From Lysobacter sp. (lineage in GTDB: Bacteria; Pseudomonadota; Gammaproteobacteria; Xanthomonadales; Xanthomonadaceae): 64,000 nt of DNA. The stretch spans positions 154,609 to 218,608 of the forward strand of contig JAHCAU010000007.1 in the NCBI GenBank assembly GCA_019634715.1. The letters run 5' to 3'. The position numbers and the translations under genes are program-made. Below the pieces are notes generated by a model. It worked only from the letters and a program-made list of their open reading frames with translations. It had not been told where the DNA came from and ran no database searches. This document shows positions 28,144 to 39,623 of this stretch, piece after piece (the first letter of the stretch is position 1; every line of letters starts with the position of its first letter).

Positions 28144-29835
28144 ATGAGCAGATTCACGGAAGACGTTTTCATCGCTGCGCCCGCGTCCGGGAAAGGCCTG
28201 GTGACGGGGGAGCCGCACCAGCCCGTGCGACGGACGTGGCAGCAGATCCATGAGATCGCGCGTTGCATGGCGGGATCGTTCGCGTCGGCCGGCGTGAATC
28301 CCGGCGACGCGGTGGGCGTGCTGATCGGCGACCCCGCCAGCATCGCGCCGGTGATCCAGGCCGTGTGGATGCGCGGCGGGTCCGTGACGATGCTCCATCA
28401 GCCGGGTCCGCGCGCGGACCTCGGGGCCTGGGCGGAAGACACCTTCGCCGTGCTCGACATGATCGGTGCGAAGGTGGTCGTCGTCGGCGATGTCTTCGCA
28501 CGCACGATGCCGCTGTTCGAAGCGCAGGGTACGCCGGTCATGTCCGTGGAGGCCCTGGCGGGAGGCATGCCGATCGAACCCGTCGACTGCGGCGAGGACG
28601 ACATCGCGTTCCTGCAGCTGACCTCGGGTTCGACGGGGTTGCCGAAGGCCGTGGCGATCTCGCACCGGAATCTGCACGGGAATGCGGCGGCGATGGTGAG
28701 CGCATCGAGACTCGACCCACGGTCCGACGTGCTGGTGAGCTGGCTGCCGCTGTTCCATGACATGGGCATGATCGGATTCCTCGTGCTGCCCATGCAGGTC
28801 GGCGCCGAGGCCGTCTGCACGACCCCCGCTGAATTCCTCAGGTCACCGCGGCTGTGGCCGACGTTGATCTCCAGATACCGCGGGACGATGACCGCGGGTC
28901 CGAATTTCGCGTATGCACTGCTCGCGCGTCACCTGCGGGCCGCTCCCGACGACGCATTCGACCTGTCGTCGCTGCGCTTCGTTCTCAGCGGAGCGGAACC
29001 CATCGACCATGCGACCGTGGCCGCAGTGATCGCATCCGGTGCCCGGTTCGGACTCGATGGCAGCGCTTTCGTCGCTGCGTACGGGATGGCGGAAGCCACG
29101 CTCGCCATCTCGTTCTCCGAGACGGGCGAAGGCATGCGGTTCGATGCGGTCGATCAGGCTGCCATCGAACTGCGGTCGCATGCGGCGACGAGCACGGACG
29201 CCGCCGCGCGCCATCTGGCCAGGCTCGGCAAGCCGCTGCCCGGCATCGAGATCGGCGTCGGCGATGCATCGGGGACCGATGCCGCCCCCCGCACGGTCGG
29301 CGAACTCAGGATCCGGGGCGATGCCGTCTCACGCTACTACCTCACGCCGGGCGGAAAGCAGCCGTTACTCGGCGAAGGTGGATGGTTCAACACCGGGGAC
29401 ATCGGCTACATCACCGAAACGGGCGATGTCGTCGTCTGCGGCCGATCGAAGGACATGATCATCGTGGCAGGGCGCAACATCTTCCCCACCGATATCGAAC
29501 GGGCGGCCTGCCGCGTCAGCGGCGTGAGGCCGGGCAATGCCGTTGCGGTGGCCCTCGCCGCCGCGGGAATCCGCGAGGAATTCGCCGTCGTGGTCGAAGC
29601 GGACGACGGCGCAGACGCCGATGCGATCGCGCGCATCAGGAACGACGTATCGAATGCCATCCATTCGGTATTGGGCATCAGTCCCCGGCTGGTGTCGGTG
29701 GTCCCGCCACGCACGCTGCCGAAGACGTCATCCGGAAAGCCGCGACGGTCCGCCACCATCGGCATCGTCGAAACCGAGCTGGCCATGCTGCATGGCGCGA
29801 ACAGCCAACGGCAAGAGGAACAGGTCGGCTCATGA
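28144..29835 (+). CDS. Fatty acyl-AMP ligase-like AMP-dependent synthetase
   Basis: A 563-residue adenylate-forming enzyme predicted to activate a carboxylic acid and load it on the adjacent ACP. A3 is QLTSGSTGLPKAVAISH, A5 YGMAEATLAIS, A7 WFNTGDIGYI, A8 VVCGRSKDMIIVAGRNIFPTD, and the A10 lysine is K532 in TSSGKPRR. The central LPLFHDMGMIGFLVLPMQ and the segment between A5 and A7 (LARLGKPLPGIEIGV) follow the FAAL/FadD pattern rather than amino-acid A domains. Substrate chain length is unknown. The ATG lacks a strong ribosome binding site; the stop overlaps the next start by ATGA. Confidence 0.87.
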   Translation: MSRFTEDVFIAAPASGKGLVTGEPHQPVRRTWQQIHEIARCMAGSFASAGVNPGDAVGVLIGDPASIAPVIQAVWMRGGSVTMLHQPGPRADLGAWAEDTFAVLDMIGAKVVVVGDVFARTMPLFEAQGTPVMSVEALAGGMPIEPVDCGEDDIAFLQLTSGSTGLPKAVAISHRNLHGNAAAMVSASRLDPRSDVLVSWLPLFHDMGMIGFLVLPMQVGAEAVCTTPAEFLRSPRLWPTLISRYRGTMTAGPNFAYALLARHLRAAPDDAFDLSSLRFVLSGAEPIDHATVAAVIASGARFGLDGSAFVAAYGMAEATLAISFSETGEGMRFDAVDQAAIELRSHAATSTDAAARHLARLGKPLPGIEIGVGDASGTDAAPRTVGELRIRGDAVSRYYLTPGGKQPLLGEGGWFNTGDIGYITETGDVVVCGRSKDMIIVAGRNIFPTDIERAACRVSGVRPGNAVAVALAAAGIREEFAVVVEADDGADADAIARIRNDVSNAIHSVLGISPRLVSVVPPRTLPKTSSGKPRRSATIGIVETELAMLHGANSQRQEEQVGS

Positions 29836-31028
29836 CGACGACGATCCACACGGAGACATCGACTTCCGACATCGCTGCGTTCAAGGCCCGTCTGGACAGG
29901 ATCCTGGCCCTGGAATCGACGCGCCGGATCATCGAGGATGCGGAAGTCACCGGCGCCTTTCCCCGCAGCATCATCGAACTGCTGGGCCGGGAAGGCATCT
30001 TCGCCGCGAAATGGCAGGATCCCCCGGTGCCCGCGCTCGAGCACACGCTGGCCCTGGCCGAGCGGTTCGGTCGACTCGGTGCCGGCGGCGTCGCCTCGGG
30101 CGTCACGCTGCACGATTCGGCGATCGCGATGCTGCGGCGTTTCGGTCGTTCCGCGCGTCTGCGCGAGATCGCCGATCAGGCGATCGCGGGCAAGGCCGTG
30201 CTGTGCATTTCCGCGACGGAAGCCGGCGCGGGTTCGGACATGCTGGGACTCAGTTCGACGGCCATTGCGGAAGACGGCGGCTTCCGTCTTCGCGGGCACA
30301 AGAAGATGGCCTCGCCGTCGCCGGTGGCCGACTACATCGTGCTTGCGCTCCGTGGCGTCGAAGAAGGCCACCAGAGCCGGGACGATCTCGCGCTGTTCCT
30401 TGCGCCGACGTCGCAGCTGCGCGTCGGCAAGGCATTCGATACCGTCGGTGCCCGAAGCATCAGTACCGCTCCCGTCCATTTCGACACATGGGTGCCCGCC
30501 GACCTGATGATCGCCAGGCCCGGGACCGGCCTTGCCGTGCTCAGCTGGGGCCTGTCCCAGGAGCGTTTCGCCGTGGCGGCCCAGATCATCGGCGCCTGCC
30601 ACCTCGCGCTGGGCGTGACCGTCGCCCGGATGAAGCGACGGAAATCCTTCGGCGTCGCGCTGTTCGACCATCAGGCTCTGCGATTGCGGATCGCGGACCT
30701 GCAGGCGCGGGTCGACATGATGCGATTGGCCCTGAACAGCCTGGTCGCGGACCCGGCCGGACTCAACGTGCGCTCTTCCGCGGCGGCGAAGGTCACCGCG
30801 GTTCGCCTCGGATGCGAAGTGATGTCCGAGTGCATGCATATCTTCGGCAGTTCGGGCGTGCTCGAAATGGAGACGCCGCTCGGGCGATGGTGGCGCGACG
30901 TGAAGATGTCGCGCGTCGGCGGCGGCACGGACGAGATGCTGTGGGAGATCGTGGCCGCAGGCCTGGAGCCGGACGATGCGAACTACGACCGGCTGGTGCA
31001 CGAATGGCAGCCGGAGGACGTTGTCTGA
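29832..31028 (+). CDS. Acyl-CoA dehydrogenase-family flavoprotein, probably acting on the ACP-bound acyl group
   Basis: A 398-residue FAD enzyme with the acyl-CoA dehydrogenase fold: CISATEAGAGSDMLGL flavin-binding loop, middle beta-domain, and C-terminal helices with HIFGSSGVLEMETPLGRWWRDVK. The position of the medium-chain-type catalytic Glu is occupied by Gly (RVGGGTDEM), but E244 in GLSQERFAV falls where isovaleryl-CoA and prolyl-carrier dehydrogenases keep their base. It overlaps the ligase gene by four bases. Together this suggests alpha,beta-desaturation of the carrier-bound acyl group. A prolyl-type substrate cannot be excluded. Confidence 0.85.
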   Translation: MTTTIHTETSTSDIAAFKARLDRILALESTRRIIEDAEVTGAFPRSIIELLGREGIFAAKWQDPPVPALEHTLALAERFGRLGAGGVASGVTLHDSAIAMLRRFGRSARLREIADQAIAGKAVLCISATEAGAGSDMLGLSSTAIAEDGGFRLRGHKKMASPSPVADYIVLALRGVEEGHQSRDDLALFLAPTSQLRVGKAFDTVGARSISTAPVHFDTWVPADLMIARPGTGLAVLSWGLSQERFAVAAQIIGACHLALGVTVARMKRRKSFGVALFDHQALRLRIADLQARVDMMRLALNSLVADPAGLNVRSSAAAKVTAVRLGCEVMSECMHIFGSSGVLEMETPLGRWWRDVKMSRVGGGTDEMLWEIVAAGLEPDDANYDRLVHEWQPEDVV

Positions 31029-31050
31029 CAGCGGATCGCCGGCTTGTGGA

Positions 31051-32133
31051 TCAGTGTCCCGCCTGACGGCGACGCGCGACCGCCGCCCCGACATGTTCCG
31101 CGTCGCGGCCGACGAAACCGAGCAGGGCCGAGCCACGGTTGCGCATGCGGTAGAGGCCGACGAAATGCAGGCCTGAGGCGCCGACGCCCGCGTCGTGCTC
31201 CGGCAGCCCGTCCGCACCGAGCAGTTCCGGAGCCAGCCAGGACCAGTCGTTGCGGTAGCCCGTGGCCCACAGCACGGTCGAGGCGTCGATCCGCTTGCCG
31301 TCGGCCGTGACGAGCTGCGCGCCGTCGACATCGACGACCCGCCCGGCGAAGCGGACGCTGCGGGCGAGTTCGTCGATCTTCGTGCCGACGATCGGGTCGG
31401 GCATCGCCAGTCGCCGCGCCAGCGGCGTGTTCGTCGGCAGGCGCAGGATGCCGGACCTGGACAGCCACCAGAAGGCATCGCGCCCGAGGATCCGCTGCGG
31501 CAGCCGGGGTTGTTTGCGGCCGCGGCAGACCACCACCTCGTGACTGGCCGACAGTTCGGCCGCGATCTGCAGGCCCGAGTTCGCCGAGCCGACGACGGCC
31601 ACCTTGCCGGCAGGGATCTGCCCGGGATTGCGGTACGCGTGCGAGTGCAGTTGCGTGACCGAAGCCGGAAGGCGCCGGGAACATTCGGGAACGACGGGCG
31701 TCTGGAACGCGCCGACAGCGGCGACGACCTGGCGCGCGGTGATCGTCGCGGCCGGCGTGGTCAGCGTGAAGGCGTCGCCGGACCGCGTGACCGATACCAC
31801 GCGGTGACCGAGATGGATCGGCAGCGCGAAGGTCTCTGCGTAGGTGCGGAAGTAGTCCGGCACTTCATCCTTCATGGGGTATCGATCCGGATCGCCCGGG
31901 AACGACAGGCCGGGCAGTCCGCAATACCGTGCCGACGTGAAGAGCTGCAGCGAATCCCAGCGGTTGGTCCAGGACACGCCGAGTTCGGTCGCCGCATCGA
32001 GAATCACGAAATCGACACCCGCCTGCCTGAGCGTGCGGCCGACGGCGAGGCCGGCCTGGCCCGCACCGATCACGACGACGTCGATGTCGTGGGGAAGCGC
32101 GCTGCTGCCGGAAGAAGCGTTCGGACTGGACAT
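31051..32133 (-). CDS. FAD/NAD(P)-dependent monooxygenase (FMO/CzcO-like), tailoring enzyme
   Basis: A 360-residue flavoprotein with the N-terminal FAD motif VVIGAGQAGLAVG (G23-x-G25-x-x-G28), a NADPH motif VVGSANSGLQIA (about residues 180-191) preceded by LHSHAYRNP, an FMO-fingerprint-like stretch, and the C-terminal ATG motif LWATGYRNDWSWL. It lies 82 bases downstream of the NRPS stop and should be cotranscribed. It could oxidise the NRPS product (for example thiazoline to thiazole, N- or S-oxygenation, or Baeyer-Villiger chemistry); which one is not readable. GGAG precedes the ATG. The gene converges on the dehydrogenase gene with 22 bases between the stops. Confidence 0.87.
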   Translation of the reverse strand: MSSPNASSGSSALPHDIDVVVIGAGQAGLAVGRTLRQAGVDFVILDAATELGVSWTNRWDSLQLFTSARYCGLPGLSFPGDPDRYPMKDEVPDYFRTYAETFALPIHLGHRVVSVTRSGDAFTLTTPAATITARQVVAAVGAFQTPVVPECSRRLPASVTQLHSHAYRNPGQIPAGKVAVVGSANSGLQIAAELSASHEVVVCRGRKQPRLPQRILGRDAFWWLSRSGILRLPTNTPLARRLAMPDPIVGTKIDELARSVRFAGRVVDVDGAQLVTADGKRIDASTVLWATGYRNDWSWLAPELLGADGLPEHDAGVGASGLHFVGLYRMRNRGSALLGFVGRDAEHVGAAVARRRQAGH

Positions 32134-32215
32134 GGTCACTCCACGAGACCGGCATGAAGGAAGTATGGCGCGAACGCACGCAGGCGAAGGTTCGAGCCGC
32201 GATGGCATGCACGGG

Positions 32216-35200
32216 TCATCGCGCGAGCTCCCGAAGTGCGGCGACGACGCCGGCGATGTGTTCGGAACCGAACAGGCTGTGGTGCGTGCCTGCGACGGTG
32301 CGCGTGGCCACCGTGCCACGGGTGCGGGACGACCAGCCCCAGTCGTCGCTCGCCTCGTGCGGATGCGCTGCATACTCGCTCACCCGCCCATCGCGCGCCC
32401 GGATCAGGACGATGTCCGCGGCCACGGGCGACGGCCGGTAGCTGCGGCACGCGTTCACGATCTGTGCGAACACCGGGTAGACATGATGGAGTTCCGTGGC
32501 GAGCAGGTCGGCGCCGGCGGTGTCTTCCCGGAACCAGTCCTGCATGGTCGCGTCATCGACAGGACCGGGCGGCGGATCCGTCGGTGCGGGGGCGTCGAGC
32601 ACGACCAGGTGCGTCACCTGCTCTCCCGCCGCCTCGAGTTGTGCGGTCATTTCGAGTGCGATCACGGCGCCCGAGGACCATCCCAGGATCGCGTACGGAC
32701 CCGGCGTCGCGGCGCGGATGGCGGCGACATAGTCCTTCGCCAGCGCTTCCACGGTGCCGGGCAGCGGCTCGCTCGCGGCGAGCCCGAAGCAGGCACGGTC
32801 GAGGTCGCGCGCCAGGTCGCGATAGGCCGCGACCGATCCGCCGGCCGGATGCACCATGAACAGCGCCGGCCCGGCGCCGGCGTGCAGCGGCACCAGTGCA
32901 TTGGACAGCCGCTGTCCGGTCATCAGGCTCGCGAGGCGCGCGACGGTGCGCGACTCGAGCAGTCCGCCGAGGGAAACGCCGAGACCCGTTCTCGAACGCA
33001 GCGCCGACACCGCACGCAGGGCAGTGAACGAGTGCCCGCCGAGGCTGAAGAAATCGTCTTCGACGCCGATGGTGTCGATGCCGAGCACGTCCTTCCACAC
33101 GGCGACGATCGTGCGTTCCAGGTCGGTGCGGGGCGCGACGTAGACCGCGCCTGCATCGGCGGTCGTTTCCGCGCGCGCGAGCAGGGCGCCACGGTCGAGC
33201 TTGCCGTTGGATGTGATGGGCAGGCTGTCGATGACGGTCAGTCGGCTCGGAACCAGATAGCTCGGCAGCCGGTCCGCCAGGCCGGCGCGAATGGACTCGC
33301 CGTCGCCGGAACTCGATCCCTCGTGGAGGACGATGAATGCGTGGAGTTGCTTCTGCCTGGCCTCGCCCGCCACGAGGACGACGGCCTCCTTCACCCGCGG
33401 ATCGGCCGCCAGCACGTGTTCGACCTCGCCGGGTTCCACGCGGTGGCCCTGGATCTTGCACTGCGCGTCGATGCGCCCGATCAGCTCGATGTTGCCGTCG
33501 GGCAGGCGGCGGCCGAGATCGCCGGTGCGGTAGATGCGCTCGCCCGTGGCCGGGTGGGTCACGAACGCCGCCGCGGTCTTGTCGGGATCCCCCCAGTAGC
33601 CTTGCGCCAGGCCGACGCCGCCGATATGCAGTTGTCCGGTCGTCCACGTCGGCGTCTCGTTGCCCTGCGCATCGAGCACGTACCAGGGCTGGTTCGCCAT
33701 CGGTCGTCCGTAGGGGATGCTGCGCCAGCGCGGATCGACCGCATCGATCGGATGCCAGATCGACCAGATGGACGCTTCCGTCGCGCCGCCGAGGCTGACC
33801 ACCTTCGCATTCGGCGCGATCGCCCTGATGTCGTCGGGCAGGGACAGCGGAATCCAGTCGCCGGACAGCATCACGATGCGCAGCGCGGGCAGCTGGACGC
33901 GCTCGGCACGCGCGACATCCACCAGCAACTGCATCAACGGTGGCGCCGAATTCCACACCGTGACCCGGCGTTCGACCATCGCGGCCAGCCAGGCATGCGG
34001 GCTGTGGTCGGCGGGATCGGGCAGCACCAGCGTCGCGCCCGCCATCGCCGCCCCGAAGATGTCGTAGACCGAGAGGTCGAACGACAGCGAGGACACCCCG
34101 AAGATCACATCCTCGGCCACGATGCGGAACGCATCGTTGACGTCCAGGATCGTGTTGATCGGCCCGCGGTGATCGAGTGCGACCCCCTTGGGCTGTCCGG
34201 TCGAGCCCGAGGTGTAGATGACGTAGGCCAGCCCGGACGGATCGAGATCGACGGGCAAGTCCGTGTTCGCAGAGGCCGTCGCGTCGTCGCCGACCCGCAG
34301 CACCGGCACGCCCGGTTGTTCGATGGCATCGGCGGTGACGATCGCCGAGGCGTCGATGTCGTTCACCAGTTGCTCGATCCGCCGCTGCGGCCACGCCGGA
34401 TCGATCGGCACGTACGCCGCGCCCGCGAACAGGGTTGCGTGGACCGCGATCATCTGCGGCACGCCCTTGGCCAGCACGATCGCGACGCGATCGCCGGGAC
34501 GGACGCCATGGGCGCACAACGCCTTCGCCAGGGATCCGGCGGCCGCGGCGAGTTCGCCGTAGGTCAGCGCTTCGTCGCCGCACGCGACGGCGGTGTGCTC
34601 GGGCGCGACGGCCGCGGCGACCTTCAGCCCGTCCGACAGGCGGCCCGCGTGCAGCGGGCGTGTGGGGCAGGTCGTCGCTGGTGGTTCCGGGCTGCGCGGA
34701 GCGACCAGTGTCGTCGTCGCGTTCCACCCCTCCGGATCGCCGGCCAGGGTGCGGATCAGCGCTTCGTGGGCATGACACAGTGCGTCGATGAAACCCTCGG
34801 GGAACGCGGCTTCCACCACATCCCAGACGATCTCGACACGCTCGTCGCGGAGCGCGAAGAACTGGTGGTCGAGCAGGACCTGCGGCGTCGCGAGCTTGCT
34901 GTAGACGAACGCCTCCTGCGGCCCGCCCGCCAGGCCCGAGGAGACGACGAACGGACACGCGGCCCTGCCCTGCGCCTGGTGGCGGGCATTCAGCGCCTCC
35001 AGCACATCGACGCCCGACCAATCGGTGCGTCCGAGATCGGCGATGATCGTCGCCTGCAGGCGGCGGGCTCTTTCGCGGAGGGGGGCGGTGTCGCGCCAGT
35101 CGAATTCGAGCGGATAGATGGCGCCGAGATTGCCCAGCACCGACTCGACGCCGGGAATGCGCCGCAGCACGCGACGCGAGATCATCTGGTTGAGGATGAA

Positions 35201-36064
35201 ATGCCGCGACCCGCTGAAGCGGGCCACGATCTCGCCGTACACCGCGAGCAGCGCCGTCACCGCGCTCACCCCATGGTGCGCCGCGCCCGCCGCGAACGCG
35301 CCCCAGGTCGCTGCGTCGAGCACGAGCCGGCGACGGTTCAGCCCCGGATTTCCCTGCAGGCGCACGGTCGGCAGCTCTGGCGGGGCGGGCAGCGTCGCGA
35401 CGCGATCGGCCCAGTAGGCGCGCGCCCGATCGGCGGCCTCGTGCCGCTGCGCCAACGCAAGCGACACCTCCGCGATGCCCACGTGTTCCGCAGGCAGCTC
35501 GATCTCCGGCGCCGCATAGCATTGCTCGATCTCGGCGAGCAGGCGAAGCCCCGAGATCTGATCGAGGAACAGGTTGCTGAAGTTCACGTGCAGCCGGACA
35601 TCGTCGTCGCCGTATCGTGTCAGCTGGAAGTCGAGCCATGGCCAGCGATCCATGGGCAGCGGCCGCTTCAGCATCCGGTGCCGGATCTGCATGAGTCCCA
35701 GCGTGGTCCCCAGTTCGGAGAACCTGCGCAGGTCCCGCACCGGCACGCGGGGCGGCGTCATCTCCTCGACCTGCCGCAGTCGCAGGTCCGGGGTCACGAC
35801 GACGATGTTCCGTCGATGGCGTTCGAGCACGCGGGCGATCGCGGACACGAAGCGATCGATGTCGAGTCCGGGGCGTTCCACCTCGAAGTAGAGGCGTGGA
35901 TGCAGTGCGTACTCCATGCCGTCCGACGCGCTGACGACAAGGAGGCGCTGCATGTCCGTCAGCGGGAAATCGGCGCGCCCGCGCCTGGTGTCCGGTGCTG
36001 CGGTGGTCGCGTCGTTCGAGGGCGTGCACATCCGTGCGACCGCACAATCTTCCTTGCTTTCCAT
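32216..36064 (-). CDS. Single-module NRPS: cyclization-like condensation, adenylation (Cys), carrier, thioesterase
   Basis: A 1282-residue synthetase. Residues about 30-450 form a condensation domain of heterocyclization type, with [11 protein letters not shown] where D-x4-D-x2-S is expected (first Asp is Ser163, Asp168 and Ser171 kept). Residues 480-960 are an adenylation domain: A3 [18 protein letters not shown]5 [10 protein letters not shown]7 [10 protein letters not shown]10 K955. Specificity residues D663, L664, Y667, N705, M732, S734, L758, I766, W767, K955 read as cysteine. The carrier has S1012 in [13 protein letters not shown]. The thioesterase has nucleophile S1130 (GWSSG), D1158 and H1261. 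No methyltransferase or epimerase. The ATG has AAAGGA nearby. Confidence 0.93.
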   Translation of the reverse strand: MESKEDCAVARMCTPSNDATTAAPDTRRGRADFPLTDMQRLLVVSASDGMEYALHPRLYFEVERPGLDIDRFVSAIARVLERHRRNIVVVTPDLRLRQVEEMTPPRVPVRDLRRFSELGTTLGLMQIRHRMLKRPLPMDRWPWLDFQLTRYGDDDVRLHVNFSNLFLDQISGLRLLAEIEQCYAAPEIELPAEHVGIAEVSLALAQRHEAADRARAYWADRVATLPAPPELPTVRLQGNPGLNRRRLVLDAATWGAFAAGAAHHGVSAVTALLAVYGEIVARFSGSRHFILNQMISRRVLRRIPGVESVLGNLGAIYPLEFDWRDTAPLRERARRLQATIIADLGRTDWSGVDVLEALNARHQAQGRAACPFVVSSGLAGGPQEAFVYSKLATPQVLLDHQFFALRDERVEIVWDVVEAAFPEGFIDALCHAHEALIRTLAGDPEGWNATTTLVAPRSPEPPATTCPTRPLHAGRLSDGLKVAAAVAPEHTAVACGDEALTYGELAAAAGSLAKALCAHGVRPGDRVAIVLAKGVPQMIAVHATLFAGAAYVPIDPAWPQRRIEQLVNDIDASAIVTADAIEQPGVPVLRVGDDATASANTDLPVDLDPSGLAYVIYTSGSTGQPKGVALDHRGPINTILDVNDAFRIVAEDVIFGVSSLSFDLSVYDIFGAAMAGATLVLPDPADHSPHAWLAAMVERRVTVWNSAPPLMQLLVDVARAERVQLPALRIVMLSGDWIPLSLPDDIRAIAPNAKVVSLGGATEASIWSIWHPIDAVDPRWRSIPYGRPMANQPWYVLDAQGNETPTWTTGQLHIGGVGLAQGYWGDPDKTAAAFVTHPATGERIYRTGDLGRRLPDGNIELIGRIDAQCKIQGHRVEPGEVEHVLAADPRVKEAVVLVAGEARQKQLHAFIVLHEGSSSGDGESIRAGLADRLPSYLVPSRLTVIDSLPITSNGKLDRGALLARAETTADAGAVYVAPRTDLERTIVAVWKDVLGIDTIGVEDDFFSLGGHSFTALRAVSALRSRTGLGVSLGGLLESRTVARLASLMTGQRLSNALVPLHAGAGPALFMVHPAGGSVAAYRDLARDLDRACFGLAASEPLPGTVEALAKDYVAAIRAATPGPYAILGWSSGAVIALEMTAQLEAAGEQVTHLVVLDAPAPTDPPPGPVDDATMQDWFREDTAGADLLATELHHVYPVFAQIVNACRSYRPSPVAADIVLIRARDGRVSEYAAHPHEASDDWGWSSRTRGTVATRTVAGTHHSLFGSEHIAGVVAALRELAR

Positions 36065-36085
36065 CGGTCCATCCTTTGATTGGAC

Positions 36086-36113
36086 ACAATACCTCTCCGT
36101 ACGGCGGAGTCTA
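36086..36113 (-). promoter_or_regulatory. Candidate promoter of the NRPS-monooxygenase operon
   Basis: On the minus strand, TAGACT (36113-36108), a 16-base spacer and TATTGT (36091-36086), 22 bases before the start codon. A small palindrome CTCCG-TACGG-CGGAG (36095-36109) occupies the spacer. The boxes are imperfect (4/6 each). Confidence 0.4.
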
Positions 36114-36130
36114 CCAGCCTCCCGGGGATT

Positions 36131-36162
36131 AAAAAAACGCCTCCAGCTGGCCGGGCAAGGCG
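36131..36162 (-). terminator. Intrinsic terminator between the hydrolase and NRPS genes
   Basis: On the minus strand a hairpin with arms CGCCT (36162-36158) and AGGCG (36142-36138), enclosing the self-complementary CCAGCTGG, is followed directly by seven T (36137-36131). It would end the hydrolase transcript before the NRPS promoter, so the two genes are likely separate units. Confidence 0.6.
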
Positions 36163-36245
36163 CACGCAGCGACGTGGAATCACTCCTGTTCAGCCCGTTT
36201 CCGGCGTGCGGGGCGTCGGCGCTGGCCTGACGCAGGACGCCGGCG

Positions 36246-37151
36246 TCACCCGCTCGTCGGCGTCTCGTCGCCGGGGAAAAACCCGGCGACCGCAGCGAAG
36301 ACCCGCGCCGGGTCTTCCAGTTGCGGGAAATGGCCGACATCGTCCAGCAAGACGATGTCCGCATGCGGCACGAGCTCCCGATAGCGCTCGGCCATGTGCA
36401 GGCCGCTGACGGGATCGACCGCGCCACAGACCAGGCGCAACGCCGTCTCGGTCGTCTGCAGCGCACCGACCCAGCGCGCGCGTTCGCGCTGGCGTTCGGC
36501 CATGTAGCCCAGCAGCGACGGCACCGCACGAACGCCGTCCTGGTATTGCAGCAGCGCCCAGTATTCGTCGATCGCGGTCTCGTCGGGCAGCCGCGTCGGC
36601 GAGAACAGGGCCTTGAGATTGCGGCCGAAGCTGCGGCGGTTCATCAGCCCGGCCAACCCGGGTCCGAGCGGCGAGGCGAGCAATCGCTGGATGAGCCGCG
36701 CGCGATGGGTTTCCGGGAACAGCCCGCCGTTGAGCAGGCACAGGCGCGGGATGCGCAGCACGGCCTGCGCCGGATTCTCGCTGCTTCGGGCCAGCAGCTC
36801 CTGCGCGACCGTATCGCCATAATCGTGGGCGAGCACGAATGCATCGCGCCAGCCGTGATGATGCGCGACCGCTTCGGCCAGATCCGCCTGCTCGCGCACA
36901 CGATAGCGATGGCCGTGCGGTTTGTCGGAAAAGCCCAGGCCGAGCAGATCGAAGGCAAGGACATCGAAACGCGAGATCAGCATCGGCCACATCGGCGCCC
37001 AATCGACGCTGCTGGTCGGGAAGCCGTGAATCAGCAGCAGACGTGGTCCCGTTCCCGCGCGACGACAGTAGATGCGGCGGCCGCGGACGGTGATGAATTC
37101 GCCGGCATCCCGCCAGGCGCGCAGCGCGGGGAAGCGACCGATCGCGCTCAT
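36246..37151 (-). CDS. Alpha/beta hydrolase with Asp nucleophile (haloalkane dehalogenase/epoxide hydrolase-like)
   Basis: A 301-residue hydrolase with the oxyanion motif LLLIHGFPTSSVDW, nucleophile elbow VLAHDYGDTVAQ (Asp rather than Ser), cap region and the catalytic His in VGHFPQLEDP; a D in CGAVDPVSGLH may be the acid. This layout is that of haloalkane dehalogenases, epoxide hydrolases and related enzymes of unknown substrate. It lies upstream of the NRPS on the same strand but a terminator separates them, so membership of the biosynthetic locus is possible, not established. Confidence 0.85.
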   Translation of the reverse strand: MSAIGRFPALRAWRDAGEFITVRGRRIYCRRAGTGPRLLLIHGFPTSSVDWAPMWPMLISRFDVLAFDLLGLGFSDKPHGHRYRVREQADLAEAVAHHHGWRDAFVLAHDYGDTVAQELLARSSENPAQAVLRIPRLCLLNGGLFPETHRARLIQRLLASPLGPGLAGLMNRRSFGRNLKALFSPTRLPDETAIDEYWALLQYQDGVRAVPSLLGYMAERQRERARWVGALQTTETALRLVCGAVDPVSGLHMAERYRELVPHADIVLLDDVGHFPQLEDPARVFAAVAGFFPGDETPTSG

Positions 37152-37296
37152 GGCCGATCACTCGTGGCAGGGCGACGTGCCATCGAAGCCTGTTCCGCAG
37201 GCACGCGGCTGTGACATGAAGGCGGCGCTGGCGCAGTTCGCATACCCGATTCCATGGCGTGGCGATGCAGGCATTGTAGGGGCAGGGACCGGGCAC

Positions 37297-39614
<2,318 letters not shown>

Positions 39615-39623
39615 CCGGCAGGT

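Noticed and set aside
27775..31028. Reading the ACP-ligase-dehydrogenase trio as a prolyl-AMP ligase / prolyl-PCP dehydrogenase (pyrrole) unit
   Set aside because: The ligase has FAAL-type sequence between A5 and A7 rather than amino-acid adenylation features, so an acyl substrate is preferred; the pyrrole alternative is kept only as a caveat because of E244 in the dehydrogenase.
31874..36079. 1400-codon plus-strand open frame opposite the NRPS and monooxygenase
   Set aside because: It is the antisense shadow of high-GC coding sequence; the minus-strand NRPS has all expected catalytic motifs.
36246..37151. Alpha/beta hydrolase as a firm member of the biosynthetic operon
   Set aside because: A hairpin plus T7 terminator and a separate candidate promoter lie between it and the NRPS gene; association is possible but not supported by operon structure.
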